A DNA stretch of 64,000 bases from Onchocerca lupi (Eukaryota > Nematoda > Chromadorea > Rhabditida > Onchocercidae), in contig JAOVVO010000067.1 in the NCBI GenBank assembly GCA_028564675.1, forward strand, positions 124,001 to 188,000. The letters run 5' to 3'. A program made the position numbers and the translations under genes. The notes under the pieces were generated by a model. The model did no database searches. It had not been told where the DNA came from and saw only the letters and a program-made list of their open reading frames with translations. Shown here one piece after another: positions 49,590 to 61,711 of this stretch (its first letter is position 1; every line of letters begins with the position of its first letter).

Positions 49590-52500
49590 TCATCGCTTTG
49601 AACGAATATGCTTATGACGATGGGACCTGAATATTGTATTTCAAAAATACGATATTGAAAGAAGAAATCTAAGAAAGAAATCTAATTTATGTGTTTTTAT
49701 GAGACAATTAATTCATGCTGTAGGCATGAGAAATCTATTTACAATTCGAACACATCTATTTCTGATTTTATTACATCGCTTAATTCGGATCATTCTTTAA
49801 TTTTAGCATTTAACAATGCAGATCATTTTTCTCAAACTCATGGACATATTAAAGATATTACTGGAAGTTTTATGCAAAACAAGTAAAAGGAAGTAAATTT
49901 TTTTTTACAAAAACGTTCAATTCTTACCGATTATGACTGCGATGGTGCTTTTGATGCGGTGAACGACTTCGGTGTTTTGTCTTCTTCATTCCGCTCACTA
50001 AGTCTAACGATGAAATTTCCGATCGTTTCATGCTTCCAAATTCTCTTCTGTCAAAATAGTCTGTTCTTTCATCCATATCAATTTGAAATTTCTGTTTCCG
50101 GTCTTTTTTAGTTTTTTCCCGTTTCTCATCATGAACAATTTTCGACATCGATGACTCATCAGAACCTTCAGAAAGATAAAACCATTTTTAAAAGACACAT
50201 GATTTCAAACTTTTCAAAAATCTGACATTTGAATCAAAAAATTCTTGAATGCACACAAGAAAAGTATTCAGTAACATCCCAAATTGTATGAACGATACCT
50301 ATAGAGTAAAGGTGTGTAATAAAGATGTATTAAAAGCTAAGATTTTATTGAAACAGGAGGAACATATGAATGGTTTCAGTAAACAAAGAAAAAAAAATGT
50401 CAAGAATTGGAACTCCCAGAGGTAAAAAGCAGAAGCTTAGAATTTTTTAATGTTACAGCATAAACATAACATGACAGCATAAATCATAGAGCGAATCTTA
50501 ACAATGCAAAAACTAACCACTTTTTTGTTTCCGATGTTTCTTTTTCTCATCTTTCTCAGATTTTGACTTTTTTATCTCTTTCTCTTTTTTCTTTTTTCCA
50601 CGCTTATCACTTGCTGCTGATAACAACTGTCTATAAAATCATTTCATAAGTAAACTTCTATATTTTTTTAGACAGTGAATTCCCTCAATACATTTTATTA
50701 ATCAAAAGATAAATTAAGGATCAACAACTTACTATAGCATTCTTAATTTGATGGCAAAAAATAGTGCTGGCAAGGAAACAGAATAAGAAATAATAAAAAC
50801 TTACTTTGTTAATTTACGTTTTTCTTTTTCACTAAGAGTGCTGAAAAATGCTGCCATTTTTCCCTGTTCTGAACTGGAACCCATATTCTGCAACATTTAT
50901 TTTGTAAATGACACATATGTATCAACAAAACATTAAACAATAAAATTTTGTCAAAATAATTTACTGTAAGGACGTTCTTTGCCATTTATTATTTCATATA
51001 GATTGCTAGGAACTATTCAATCATTTAATAAAATGCTTCCATTTAATCCACTTCCCTATGAAATATTATTGGTCAATTGTTTTTCTTAAAAAAAAAAAAA
51101 GAAAAAAGAAAAAAAAAAAGGACAGATACAAGATTTCTTAAAAAGACTATTTTAAAAATGTGTAATATACCATAATGCTTTCCTCAGCACGCATATTCTG
51201 GAAAACATTGTTTTTTAGGGTCAACCCATGCTCTTCTTTCATATTCTCTGCTAGCTGATCGTAAGTTAACTCTTCCCATTGTTCCTCCTCTTCATCATTT
51301 GTAGCAGTAACAACACGTTTCGATGGCCGAATTTTAAGTGCTTCGCTCGTTCTCGTTTTTTCGAGTGCTTTCCCTTCTGCACGATCTTTCTGCAGCTGCT
51401 TGAACAAATCCGATGGATTGTTTGCATCTAGAAAGTAAAACCATAGGAATTATCGAAATATGAGATCCATCAGAAATAATATGACATCTATATCAAATAA
51501 ATTCTGCGGGGCAATAGCTAGTTCTGTACAAAAAATTTCAAAAAAAATGAATACAATGGGATAGAGCAAACGTATAAGATTTTTAAATTATTAAAATGTA
51601 TTCGATATCTTGAAACTATTTTTTGTTTATTTATTTTTATTCTTTGTATAAATTTTTCTTTATTCTAATTATTTTTATTCTTTGTGTAAAAATCCCAAAA
51701 TAAATCGGAAAAAAAAAAAAGAAAACTTACATCCAGGATCTTCAAAGTTTCCACTCATATTGTGTAGCGGACATTCACGATCTGTGTTCAAATGGCCCCA
51801 CGTGTGACACTTCACGCATCGAACATTACGCACTTGTATGCCGAAAGGTTGATCAGTTATGGCATCATTGTTTTTGGCCCAACTAAACTGAATCACAATG
51901 AAAAATGATAAAATTATATATATTAACGCAGTTAAATACTATTCATAAATATATTCATAAGTTAAAAAAAAAAAAAATGTCATAAATACTGAGGGAAAAT
52001 GTTTTATTAAAGAATAAGGGGAAGTCGTGGCTTCTGCTTCATTAACGGAAAATGACATCATGTAAAATCAGTAAGGTGAGCGTTATGCCAGATTAATGTA
52101 TCTGATGAACAAAGGATTTTTTCGTTGTGAAAAGTTTTAGAATGGCAATGAACACTTGAATCATTTTCTTCTAGTAATTTGTTAGACATAAGTAGAAAAA
52201 ATTAAACAATACATGCACTTCAAAAAAAATGAAAAACTTGCTCTTCTCTCGGTGCATTATATTTTCTTTGCCATTCAAATTTCGGTTCGGGTTTGTCCTC
52301 TTCTTTTTTATTGATGCCAGGAGGTGCATCATACATAAATGAAAGACCCATGCGTGCTTTTTCATCTCCCAGAAGAGCTCTGAAATAAATTCAGTGTTAT
52401 TATCGAAAATATTATATTTAGCTTTCAGTGGTCATTACTTTTCAATTTCGATTGTAAATGAAAGAAAAAACATACTTATTATTAAGTATATCTTGTTCGC

Positions 52501-52730
52501 GTTCATACGCAATGCGCAATTCCTCCTGATGTTTCTTTTCCATTTCATCTTTTTGGCGTGCTTCCCATACCTAAAAAATAATCAAATTTAGCAAATTTTC
52601 CAAAGGACATGCGGAATGAGACCTATTCTTAAAAAACAAACTTAACAAAAAATATTACCTTCTTAATATTCCACCATGCGCTTGGATGGAAATCCTTTTT
52701 GCTCATAAAATTCTGGAACCCTTTACCCAT
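49590..52730 (-). CDS. CIR1-type protein (CBF1/RBPJ-interacting corepressor)
   Basis: Nine exons, - strand: 52730-52659, 52570-52476, 52379-52238, 51887-51731, 51427-51171, 50887-50805, 50630-50518, 50165-49928, 49626-49590; 397 residues. The N-terminal CIR_N domain begins MGKGFQNFMSKKDFHP. FMYDAPPG and KFEWQ follow, then the very conserved DQPFGIQVRNVRC and a zinc knuckle (C127-x2-C130-x4-H135-x6-C142). The middle is acidic (DEEEEQWEEL); the C-terminal half is Lys/Arg-rich and ends in an HRHKHIRSKR-type tail, a nuclear and RNA-factor signature. In vertebrates CIR1 links the Notch factor CBF1/RBPJ to histone deacetylases and also associates with splicing proteins. The human protein's long Ser/Arg tail is shorter and Lys-rich here. 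The donor after exon 3 (GTTTTT) is weak, but phase and protein match support it. Confidence 0.92.
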
Positions 52731-52775
52731 GGCTTATTGATTTTATATGTCACTACCAAAAAATCTGAAATAATT
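52731..52775 (-). promoter_or_regulatory. Possible trans-splice acceptor of the CIR1 gene
   Basis: On the - strand, AATTATTTCAG ends at 52765, leaving a 34-base leader before the ATG at 52730. This fits a spliced-leader addition site and would suit a downstream gene in an operon with WDR12 (863 bp upstream). Confidence 0.45.
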
Positions 52776-53593
52776 CAATCAGATTTTGAAAATCCAACTT
52801 CCAAACATCATTCATTCGATCTGAGAAAAAAGTTATCCGATCTCAAAAATATTTCGTACAAAAATTTTAGCAAAGCCTCTTCAACAACAATACCAAAAAA
52901 ATGAAGACCTTTTTTATGATTGCTAAAATCTTGTTCTATCATTATATGTCATAAGATTCTAGGAATCACAAATATTTCATATTCTATCGGTACTTTACAC
53001 TATGTAATACTTTTTTAAATATCATTTGTAACTATCAATGATAATTTCTCCTATCCTGGACTTGCCAATTAAATATAATCTCAAAACTTCCAACGTTATC
53101 TGAAATTTCTGAGAAATCTCTACTATATTTTGACAACACAGCTTACCAATGCTATAGTCAAGATCAGAACATATAAACATGAGCCATTCAGCTTTAAAAA
53201 ATTCAACAAAAATGAACAGAAAATATGCTTTGGACAAAAAAGCCTTTAAAAAAATTAAAGAAATAATTGATTTAAAATATTTTATTTTTCACAAACTTAA
53301 CAAAATATACATAAGCACTGAGAATGTGTAAATCCAAGCATACAACGATGTTATACAAAGTTTGACGGAATGAAACTGTTCGATTTATGGAACAAAATCT
53401 CATAAACTTTTCCCAATATCGAGCATACCCAGTCGCATGGAACTGAATTAATGACAGGAACAATCAGTCATCGCTTTATTTTCACTTAATAAAATTTTTA
53501 AAATTATTTAGAAAGCATCAGATGCTACTGCTTACATTTTCTTTCAAGGTTATTACCCGTTATATTTGATAAACATAAAAAATTAATCAACTT
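52776..53593. other. Spacer between WDR12 and CIR1 genes
   Basis: About 820 bp, AT-rich. It contains the WDR12 3' UTR with AATAAA (- strand) at 53475-53480, about 114 bases past the stop. Short - strand open frames at 53022-53237 and 53272-53463 show no family and no splice partners. Confidence 0.5.
53475..53480 (-). terminator. Candidate polyadenylation signal of WDR12
   Basis: TTTATT on the + strand (AATAAA on -), the first canonical hexamer after the WDR12 stop codon at 53594-53596. Confidence 0.5.
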
Positions 53594-56500
53594 TCATATC
53601 TTCCTTCGATATGTTTTTATTGTACAATCCACGCCACCACTCACAATTATTTCGTTCACTGACCAATCACAGCACAATATGCGATCGCTATGACCGACGA
53701 GATCATACAACGGAGTTTTGTTACTTCTGTAAATTTTCGGAAATTGACTAACTGACCTGTCTGAATCCCACTTAATTACTAATTGCTTATTTGCTTGAAT
53801 ATAAGAAAGAAAAAACTACTTAGTACTCTACGTAATACATACTGCATGCAAGAATGGAGTTTGCATCTCAAAATGCATTATTTATATAAGGAATAGTCGC
53901 TATCGCTTTTGTACAATGAAATTCATAACTATATATTCTGAAGAATGCATTAAAAAAAGATTACCTTATATCCCACATTTTTACTGTTTTATCAAAACTG
54001 GCGGAAATAAAGAGATTTTCTCTCATTTTGTTCCAAAAAACTGATGAAATCCAACCGCAGTGACCAATAAATGACTGTTTCACTAATGTTCCTTCTAAAT
54101 TTATCAAAACATAATTTTTCAAAACTGTTAAATAAATCGATAATTTCAAGAAAAACCCAAATATTGGGTTCGAAATTTATACTTCTTGAGCTAAAAATTA
54201 ATTATAAGTACCATGACTTCGTGGATCCCATAACCTTACAATCGGATCTACTGAACCAGTTATAAGCATGCTATTTGAAGAGCACACTGCAATGCTTGTG
54301 AATGCTTTCTTTCCTGTTAAAGTATTTATTTGACCTGAAAGTACAGAGTGATATTAGACGACTTATAAAAAATGAGCTTACGAAAATTAATTAATTGATC
54401 CTAAATCGATTAAAAACTATATTTTTAGGAATCTATTCAATTATTCATTATATTTAACAACATTTTATGGGAAATGATTCACAACTTATTTAATTACTGT
54501 CGGAAAAATTGAATTTGAACTGGTGTAACAGGGAACGAATCTTCGTTGCTAGCAGAGAAAAGAATTGGGCTCCGATTATTGATTTTTTGTCCTGGGTGGC
54601 TGTATAAACTGATGTAGAAGACTTCCTGAGAACTCGTAGCAAAGATCTTGTTGGAAAACCGCTCTGTTCCAAAATCCGATCCTTGAATATCTTTTCGAGG
54701 CTCCTCCTTCTTTTCTGATCTCCAATTTGTCACCTCATGATCTTCGCTTTGTTTATCTTTTGATCGGAGTATTTTGGCAGCAAACATGTTTATCGTTTCG
54801 GCGGAAAACATATTTGTCCTTTTGTTTATTGTTTTGGCGGCAGACTTGTTTATCGGCTTGTTGGTCCATTTGAAACTACGCGTTCCTTGAACTGTATCAT
54901 TCCTATTTTATATCAGTTATAATTTTCGGGTTTTTCTGACATTCCAGACAGAAAAAAAAATTGAGATCTTGAGAAGAAAGAATGTGAGGATTGCAGCGAA
55001 AGATATTCCGTTTCTGTTTGTATTCGTCTTTTGGCAGCATTTCAAGTTCGTAAAGCGATAGATCCTTTTTGTTCTATCCTTTGCATTGGTTTCTAGACTT
55101 TGCTGACTGAATTTCTGAATACCAGCCACCGTTAATTTCTAGAGGACCCATTTCCGGATCTTCAGTTAGTTTTGAATATAATTGATCCCGGATCGTTTCA
55201 TTGGTATCTTCTTCTGAATCCATTTCCGGACAACTTCTTCAGTTAGTTTTGAATGTAGTTGATCCCGGATTATTTACTGGCAACTTCTTCTGAATTCATT
55301 TCATTCCATCTCTTCATATCGATTACTATAGCTTCTAAGTGTCAGAGTGCTCTTTCGATTGCTTCGACTGTTACTGTGCATTCTGTATCATTCTTCTTGA
55401 TGGAATGTAATTCGTTATACAGCGCTTCCTGATGGTGAATGATTTTCCACATTTGTTGATTAGGACTTGGTCATACAAATCGTGATTCTCGGAGGCAATA
55501 TCGTAGCCTCTAACGGCTTTTAATGTATCCTCTTTGAAACAGGAGATCACATAAATCAGTTCCTGAATAGCTAGTATTTGTTGGAGATACACTGAAGCAT
55601 CAAAGCTACTCCAGAATTCTTCCACAGTTTCACCACTAAATTTTGGCAGTGATAATTGAGGCAAATTTATTATTGTTTGATAGGCTATTTTGAATAACCC
55701 CTTGTTTCAGTTTACTTTTTCATCTACTACCGCTGAAGAGCTAACTCGAAATCTTCCTTATACATATTAAGAGTTATAGTAGCTTCCTATCATCATTTAT
55801 TAGTTTAAGAATACCTCTCTCGTTAATGACTTTCGCATATTTCTCTTCTTTTTCTTTCTTCTTTTCTGGAGTTGATTCTTCATATGAAATCCAACCAATG
55901 TCTACTGAATGATTCGAGAATGCCAATATATAATTCGAGATTTTCGGTTTTTTGTTTGACGATTCTTCTCTCATATTGTTGATGCAATTCTTCTAATAAT
56001 TAATGAATTAGAGGCAAATCTTTGACTTCCTCGATGAGTTGTTTCATTTTTTCTTCTCTCTTCCGGGTTCATTCTTTATCATTAAGCTGTCAGACATTTT
56101 CCCGATTCACGGTACCGATTTGTCGGAAAAGTTGAATTTGAATTGGTATGATAGAAACGAATCTTCATCGCTAATAGAAAAGAATTTCGCCTCGATTGTC
56201 GATTTGTTATCCTGGATCGCTGAATAAACTAATGTAGAATACTGTTCTGGAGAACTCGTAACAAAGATTTTATTGGAAAACCGCTCTGCTTCAAAAGCCG
56301 ATCCTTATATATCCTTTTGAGACTTCTCCTCCTTTCCTGATCTCCAATTTGTCGTCTCATGAATGGTCGATCTCGCTTTGTTTATCTATTAATCGAGCAT
56401 TTTAACGGTTTATCCTTTGTTATTAAACATTTTTATCGTTTTGGCGGGAAATATATTTGCCCTTTTGTTTATTATTATGACTGCAAATATTTTTACTGGT

Positions 56501-59080
56501 CCATTTGAAACTACGCGCTTTACCACTCTTATAGCAATTATAATTTTCTAATTTTTCCGACAATTACATGATGCGTGATAAAAAACCAATTCGATAACCT
56601 ATATTAGAAAATGATACGACCAGATATTTCTTAAAAAACTATTTATTAATAATGAATTTTATATCATTTATTATCTAAATAAAACTTTTATATCACTTAA
56701 ATAAAACTTTATATCACCTAAATAAAACATTGTACTGCACATACCTGCTAATTCCAAATCCCAGATGGATATTGTGTGATCCCATGAAGCTGTTAGCACT
56801 TCCTTTGCAGAATTAGGTGACCAGACTGCACCAACAACAGCGTCCTTGTGACCAGATAAAGTAACCATAGGAGTCTGGAACATAACAATTTTAATAAACT
56901 TAGATAAAAACAGAAAAAGATTCCTTTCGCTTTCTCAACAATTAATACTAAAAAGTCTTGTAAAAATATTATAATTTTCTAGAGAATGATGATGTATACC
57001 TTAGTTATAATATCAGTTCTTTTCTTCTTGCTCGTTTTACCACTGCTTGCTTTTTCAAAAACAGTGGACGTGTCATCTGCATAAAAATAACTTTTTAAGA
57101 GAATATAATAAAATTATAATTCCAATTTACTAGACTGAAATTTTGCAAATTCAAAACAGTAATTCTTTTATTAAGTGGTCGAATTATTAACCTTTATCGG
57201 TATTCCATACTTTCAACATCTTATCAAAGCCACCTGAAACTACCCGGGTACCATTAGTATTCACGGCGATGGATTCTACACTCCTTTCGTGACCACGGAG
57301 GACGCATGCTGGCTTTATAAAACACTCTGATCCATCCATTTCTACATCACTTACCATCAGAACCTGATCATGTCCACCGGTGACAATTCGATTTCCTGAA
57401 ACGTTCGATACTTTTAAAAACTAAATTTGCACAACTCATCAGAGAAACTAAATGGGTGAATAAATTCCAGTACCATTTCGCAATTGCACATGCTAGTAAA
57501 CGACCGAAAATCAAAGCAACGGTTAGGCTAAAAAAAAGAATTCAATAACCAGTATCGTACATTTCTGTTAGAAAACACGGTAATTCCTGACAGCAGTCAC
57601 CCAGTTTTGATGTAATTTAATACATTAATTAGCAACTGAAAATTGCAAATTCAATAACCTTTCTGATCGGATAAAAGTGCGATACATTTTATAGCTTCTT
57701 CATGCAAAACTGATGATATTAATTTCTTCCCACAGTGATTCCACAATATGAGTTCACCACCATATGTAGTAGATGCAATGCTAAAACGGATTAACAGATA
57801 TAAGTATGTCTCTGTATAAAACAATTAAGTATCTTTCATCAAGCTCAATTGTAATATTAACTTAAATCATTGTAAGAGTGTTATATAAATGAGTTTTTAG
57901 AACTGGAAACTAACTCATGATTTATATCACATCAATTAATATAATGGCATGAAAGCTTACAACTTATCGTTGCATCTAATTGCCCCAATCCAGTCAGGTA
58001 AAGTAACATCGAAACCAGGTTCTGGTGCCGGTTCCTGCACAATGCATTCAATATTGATAACTGATTCCTAAAAAATAATTCACATTACAATTTCGGAAAA
58101 TATAGGAATCCAAATTAATCGATTGGACAGTTTCATAAGTAGCTTGCTACTAGTTGTTCAGTGAATGAAATGAATATGAACTTTCTAAAACGTGCGTTCT
58201 GAATTTTTATTCACTAATATAATAAATCAAAATTCAGGAACTTACAACTGGGACATGATTTTCTTGGACGAATTCTTCCAAGGTCGTCCGCAAAATAGTA
58301 GATGAGATTAGAAAATCGAAAACAACTAGTTCATCTTCTTTATCTGTATAAACATTTATAGATTACTGAACAGTGTAATATAGTGGAAAAAGTATAAAAA
58401 AATTCTGCAAATTCCTATTGACTATTTGCCTGACCAAAATCTGCCTCATTTTTCATAGAAGTTGATACATCAACTCTATACCTGCATTATGATATAAAAG
58501 TTTTTTCTGTGCTTTGGACTGCATATTACAGCTTTGTGAGATATGGTATAAGTATATATATATATATATATATATAATTATCAAATGCTAATTGACACTT
58601 TCATAAATTTTAGTAATAAATTCCAAGATTATTCGATAGAATTTTTCACTTAGTATGCGAAAAGCAAAACATGCAAAAAAGTCATCAATTAAAAGCCTAG
58701 TTTTGGCATAAATGGTCAAATACTAACCGGATATGCTGTTCAAAGTCTTATTTGCAAGCATATTTAATTTATCCACTGTGATATCAGTTGGTACAGATAA
58801 AGTGTGGTTTGGAATATGAGAGTAACTGCAAAAAGTACATTAGGTAAAAAAAAGGAAAATTTGAAAAGCATAAAGGATAAAAAGACATTTCGCACTCTTT
58901 GGTTGTCAAACATGCGATGAAATATACTAACAACAGATGTAAGTAGGATGCAAATGGAAGTTAATTATTATTCTGATGAAAAGATAAAAAATATCATAAA
59001 TGAATTACGACTTACTTTTCATTATTGGAATAAAATGAAATCTGATAATGAGGCTTACTGTCTATTGATATATTCTCCAT
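53594..59080 (-). CDS. WDR12/Ytm1, ribosome biogenesis WD40 protein
   Basis: Eleven exons, - strand: 59080-59016, 58825-58728, 58343-58246, 58067-57961, 57780-57659, 57395-57192, 57076-57000, 56874-56745, 54334-54212, 54094-53965, 53726-53594; 428 residues, as in human WDR12. The N-terminal NLE domain (about 1-90) is the part that binds the AAA-ATPase Rea1/Midasin. WD40 repeats follow, with GH...WD units such as LRGHERSVESIAV, LSGHKDAVVGAVW, SWDHTISIWD, SFDKTVKMWD and a final SGGVDCTIKTY. A Lys-rich insert (about 235-255, SGKTSKKKR) sits where other family members also have one. The protein works in the PeBoW complex (Pes1-Bop1-WDR12) in large-subunit rRNA maturation in the nucleolus. Intron 8 is 2.4 kb and holds the LTR element; all others are far shorter. 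No damage to the reading frame is seen. Confidence 0.95.
54493..54497. repeat. Left target-site duplication (ATTAC)
   Basis: ATTAC directly precedes TGTCGG, the left LTR edge. The same five bases follow the right LTR edge at 56563-56567. Five bases is a usual duplication length for BEL/Pao elements. Confidence 0.75.
54498..54941 (-). repeat. LTR copy (3' LTR in element orientation)
   Basis: About 444 bp. It shares with the other copy GGAAAACCGCTCTG, TCTGATCTCCAATTTGTC, CGCTTTGTTTATCT and GTCCATTTGAAACTACGCG, in the same order. The related relic at 33233-33475 matches this copy particularly well (CGGCTTGTTGGTCC). Confidence 0.85.
55149..55300. repeat. Internal tandem duplication inside the LTR element
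   Basis: Two imperfect copies carry CCATTTCCGGA, CTTCAGTTAGTTTTGAAT, GTTGATCCCGGAT or ATTGATCCCGGAT, and CTTCTTCTGAAT, with a period of about 75-80 bp. They lie downstream of the gag fragment in element orientation. Confidence 0.65.
55371..55664 (-). pseudogene. Decayed gag fragment (DUF1759-like, BEL/Pao)
   Basis: A 97-codon open frame containing LPKFSGETVEEFWSSFDA, then a helical stretch ending in KAVRGYDIASENHD and a VLINKCGKS segment. This order (LPxFSG, FWxSF, L.G.A..A..GY, N.D....L...G) is the signature of the DUF1759 gag-like domain of Pao retrotransposons. It is only part of the domain plus flanks. A charged open frame upstream (55974-55774) may be the gag N-terminus or linker, and 55129-54917 may be the C-terminal remnant, but neither is contiguous in frame with it. 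Confidence 0.7.
56121..56562 (-). repeat. LTR copy (5' LTR in element orientation)
   Basis: About 442 bp; matches 54498-54941 throughout with many substitutions and a few small indels. It is followed by the ATTAC duplication at 56563-56567. A clear tRNA primer-binding site just inside (below 56121) could not be assigned. Confidence 0.85.
58551..58576. repeat. (TA)n microsatellite in a WDR12 intron
   Basis: Uninterrupted TA run between exons 2 and 3 of WDR12. Similar shorter TA runs lie at about 3590-3606 and 13596-13620. Confidence 0.9.
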
Positions 59081-59098
59081 AAGTAAAGTCTGAAACAT
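59081..59098 (-). promoter_or_regulatory. Trans-splice acceptor of WDR12
   Basis: On the - strand, TAATGTTTCAG ends at 59090, leaving only a nine-base leader before the ATG at 59080. Such a short leader after a strong acceptor is typical of a nematode spliced-leader addition site. No upstream coding exon is needed, since the protein already starts at the family's usual N-terminus. Confidence 0.6.
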
Positions 59099-61711
59099 TA
59101 AAAATTAAAAGTAATCACAAAACTACAACTTCTTGAGGAACACGTACCTCATTCTAGCCGAATCTATATAACTTATTGCTGAAGCTTTCATTACGCATTC
59201 AATAGCTCTTCTACAACTTTTTTTCAATTCCTATTATATTAGTCGTATCTAACGTCTCTCAACAACTTCCCATAAAGAGATAAAACTGTCCCGTAATCTG
59301 ACCTGACACCCCACCAATCCACTTCCTGACCTCACCTCTCCATCACTAACCAACTTCTGGTCACAAGAAAATTCGCGTCTCACGTGGATATATGCAATGC
59401 AAATAATTGTCTCATGATTGATTCTGTCAATTATTAGAGAGGGATATTATCGGGTCACGTCATCAAAGTGAATTACGTGATCGATGTGAGGATGTTGCAA
59501 CTTCATATCACGTCATCGAAATGAATTACGTGATCGGAGTTAAAATATTAGAACTTCATGTCATGTCATCGGAATGAATTATACGATCGGCGTGTGCAGT
59601 ATATAAGATTTCACTTTCTTAACGCTAATTATTTCCGCTCTGCTGATTATTCTTTCTCCTCTCTCGCAAATGGTTAAGAAGGGAAATTCCCATTACATTC
59701 CTGTCAAATGAGATCAGTGACAATTGTCACCAGCAAAACAAATCAAAGTCTTTATCAGATAGTCATTGACAACTCTGATGGTGAATGATGGACAAATTCT
59801 CTCGATAAACTAAAACATATCAGTTATTCGCGCATCTGAAAGCATATTGACAAAACCCAATCTTTATTTAGGAAGGCTTCAATTGAAGCCTGAGATAGGT
59901 TGGACATCCAGGCCAAGAAAAGAAAAGATGCGCACTTCTAATTTTTTTTTTTTTAAACTGAACAGGTTTTCTCACGCTCTAACGTTTATTTGTGATTTTT
60001 GTTACTTGGAAGACAGTCAAATGTCTCTCAGAGAAAATCAATGGTTAATAGTTTCATAAAGACATTTGACAACCGTAAGGCCGACAAAACTATTTTATCA
60101 TTAATGCGATTGATAGATAACTTTATTGTTGTTGTTACCTATGTTCTTATCAGCCACAACCTCTCATAAGCTTGTTAGTTATTTTTACGAGATTTTCATT
60201 CCCAGTAGTCTGATAATCCTATCACTAGGAAATTCGTTACTCAACTGCCTACTTATTACTAAATGTTTATTTTGTTAGGATTTTATCATTTTATTAGACA
60301 TTTATTTTAATATATGAAAAAATGAAATAATTTCTAATTTTTGATCAGCTCCTTTATTTATTTTATTACTCATTTCTTACCTGTTGAGGGTTTCTTTAAT
60401 TATTTTCATTGATTGAAACTCCGAAAAAATCATGCTTTTTCATCTTGCTTCTTTAAACAATTCAAATTTAAAAGCATAACCGAATAACAGATGCCTTTCA
60501 TAACGCAGTTTCGAAGACTATCTTATTCATCTCTGGTCTAATTTACTCGGAAACTACTACCTTCGAATTAAATTTGAAAATAGAAAAAATTTTCTACTTG
60601 ATGAGGAACCACATGCGGAAAATATTAAGTGCATCTTTAAAGGCTCAGACTATAACATCCATTTTTCGTCCAAATTAAAAATCTTTTTGCAGTTTTCAAC
60701 TACTTTTACTCAAGTATTTCGCTATACCAAAGCTAATAAGTGCACCATTTCGATGTTTTTTTTGAATCATTTTTTCCCAGATTTATGGTCTGAAGGAACT
60801 TCTTGGAACAGGCCAAGCTTCCCATGATATACTATTTTGGCTTATCGATAATCGAAAAAAAAAAAAAAGAAAACATGCAATTTTTTGATCGCAAATTGAA
60901 ATAGTTTTCACGGCTATGTTGATATTGTCATCAATCATTGTGGCACTAGTAATTGATTTATTGCATAATAACGATGGACGGCAGGTTGTGGTTAACTATC
61001 ATTACTTAATTTGATCGACAAATTAATTGTGTCGAACAACATTCCCTCTTCCATTCGATTAAATTTGAATTGAAGCATGGATTGAGTGTTTTTCTGAAAA
61101 ATCTCTTCTTATCGGGCTTTGTTTTCAATTCTGATGATATTTTTCCGAGCATTAAATGGTATAAAAAGGCAAAATGAGAGGCTTGGAAAAAGAATCATTT
61201 ATTTCCTAGCTATGTGTTTGTGAGTGAAATGTTCCACGCAGAAAAGTTTGGTTTACCCATGGGAAGAAGCAAACTGCTAAATCCAATCTATGCTTCCGTT
61301 ATTTTTCATTGAGGCAATTTTAAGAACCATATATAGTTTTCTTTTCTGACATTTATCTGTCAGACCTACGTAAAAATGCTATCAGTTTTCATTAATATAT
61401 CATTTATCAATCTCGTAACCGATTTTGTTCTGTGATTTCAGATTTTCTGATTAATTTGATATATTTTTCATAAAAATAAAATTCAGATATTATCTTCTAT
61501 ATATACTCTCATGATCCATCTACTTGTAACCATTCTTTCTTATTACTGTGCATATTTCGGAAAATGAAGAACGATTCTTATCAACTAAGATTCATCAGAT
61601 TGTTTAAGATAATTCATGAAGTTTCAGGAAGCTTCAAGAGACTATGTTGTATTATGATATGTCGTGCCAAATCTTGGAATTTTTTAACTGAATGGTGCCT
61701 TCTCTGTGACA
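59099..61711. other. Divergent intergenic region, WDR12 and the edge gene
   Basis: About 2.6 kb holding the promoters of two divergent genes. It contains a CACGTG E-box near 59379, three 53-bp tandem repeats (59455-59613) and a TATATAA word at about 59601. Open frames here (59847-60059, +) are chance-like. The rest is AT-rich with nothing I can assign. Confidence 0.5.
59455..59613. promoter_or_regulatory. Three 53-bp tandem repeats with paired ACGT motifs
   Basis: Copies start at 59455, 59508 and 59561, each with TCACGTCATC, then GAATTACGTGATCG (TCATGTCATC and GAATTATACGATCG in the third). In copies 1 and 2, ATCACGT/GTCACGT and ACGTGAT form an imperfect inverted pair about 20 bases apart. 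The second halves diverge. They lie 375-533 bp upstream of the WDR12 ATG. The same words occur upstream of ERO1. A role as bZIP-type promoter elements is inference. Confidence 0.5.

Larger units (their letters stand above)
54498..56562 (-). mobile_element. Internally deleted BEL/Pao-type LTR retrotransposon in a WDR12 intron
   Basis: Two direct repeats, 54498-54941 and 56121-56562, flank about 1.18 kb of internal DNA. Each starts TGTCGGAAAA and ends in TTTTTC(C/T)GACA, so the termini are inverted TGTCGGAAAA/TTTTCCGACA. The ATTAC duplication on both sides marks it as one insertion. The only recognisable protein is a gag fragment on the - strand, so the element runs in the same direction as its host gene. 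No reverse transcriptase, integrase or protease can be found, so it is non-autonomous. LTR copies differ at many positions, indicating an old insertion. Confidence 0.85.

Noticed and set aside
54494..54811. 105-codon and 60-codon - strand open frames
   Set aside because: They lie wholly inside the LTR, where no protein is expected, and are not conserved as open frames in the second LTR copy.
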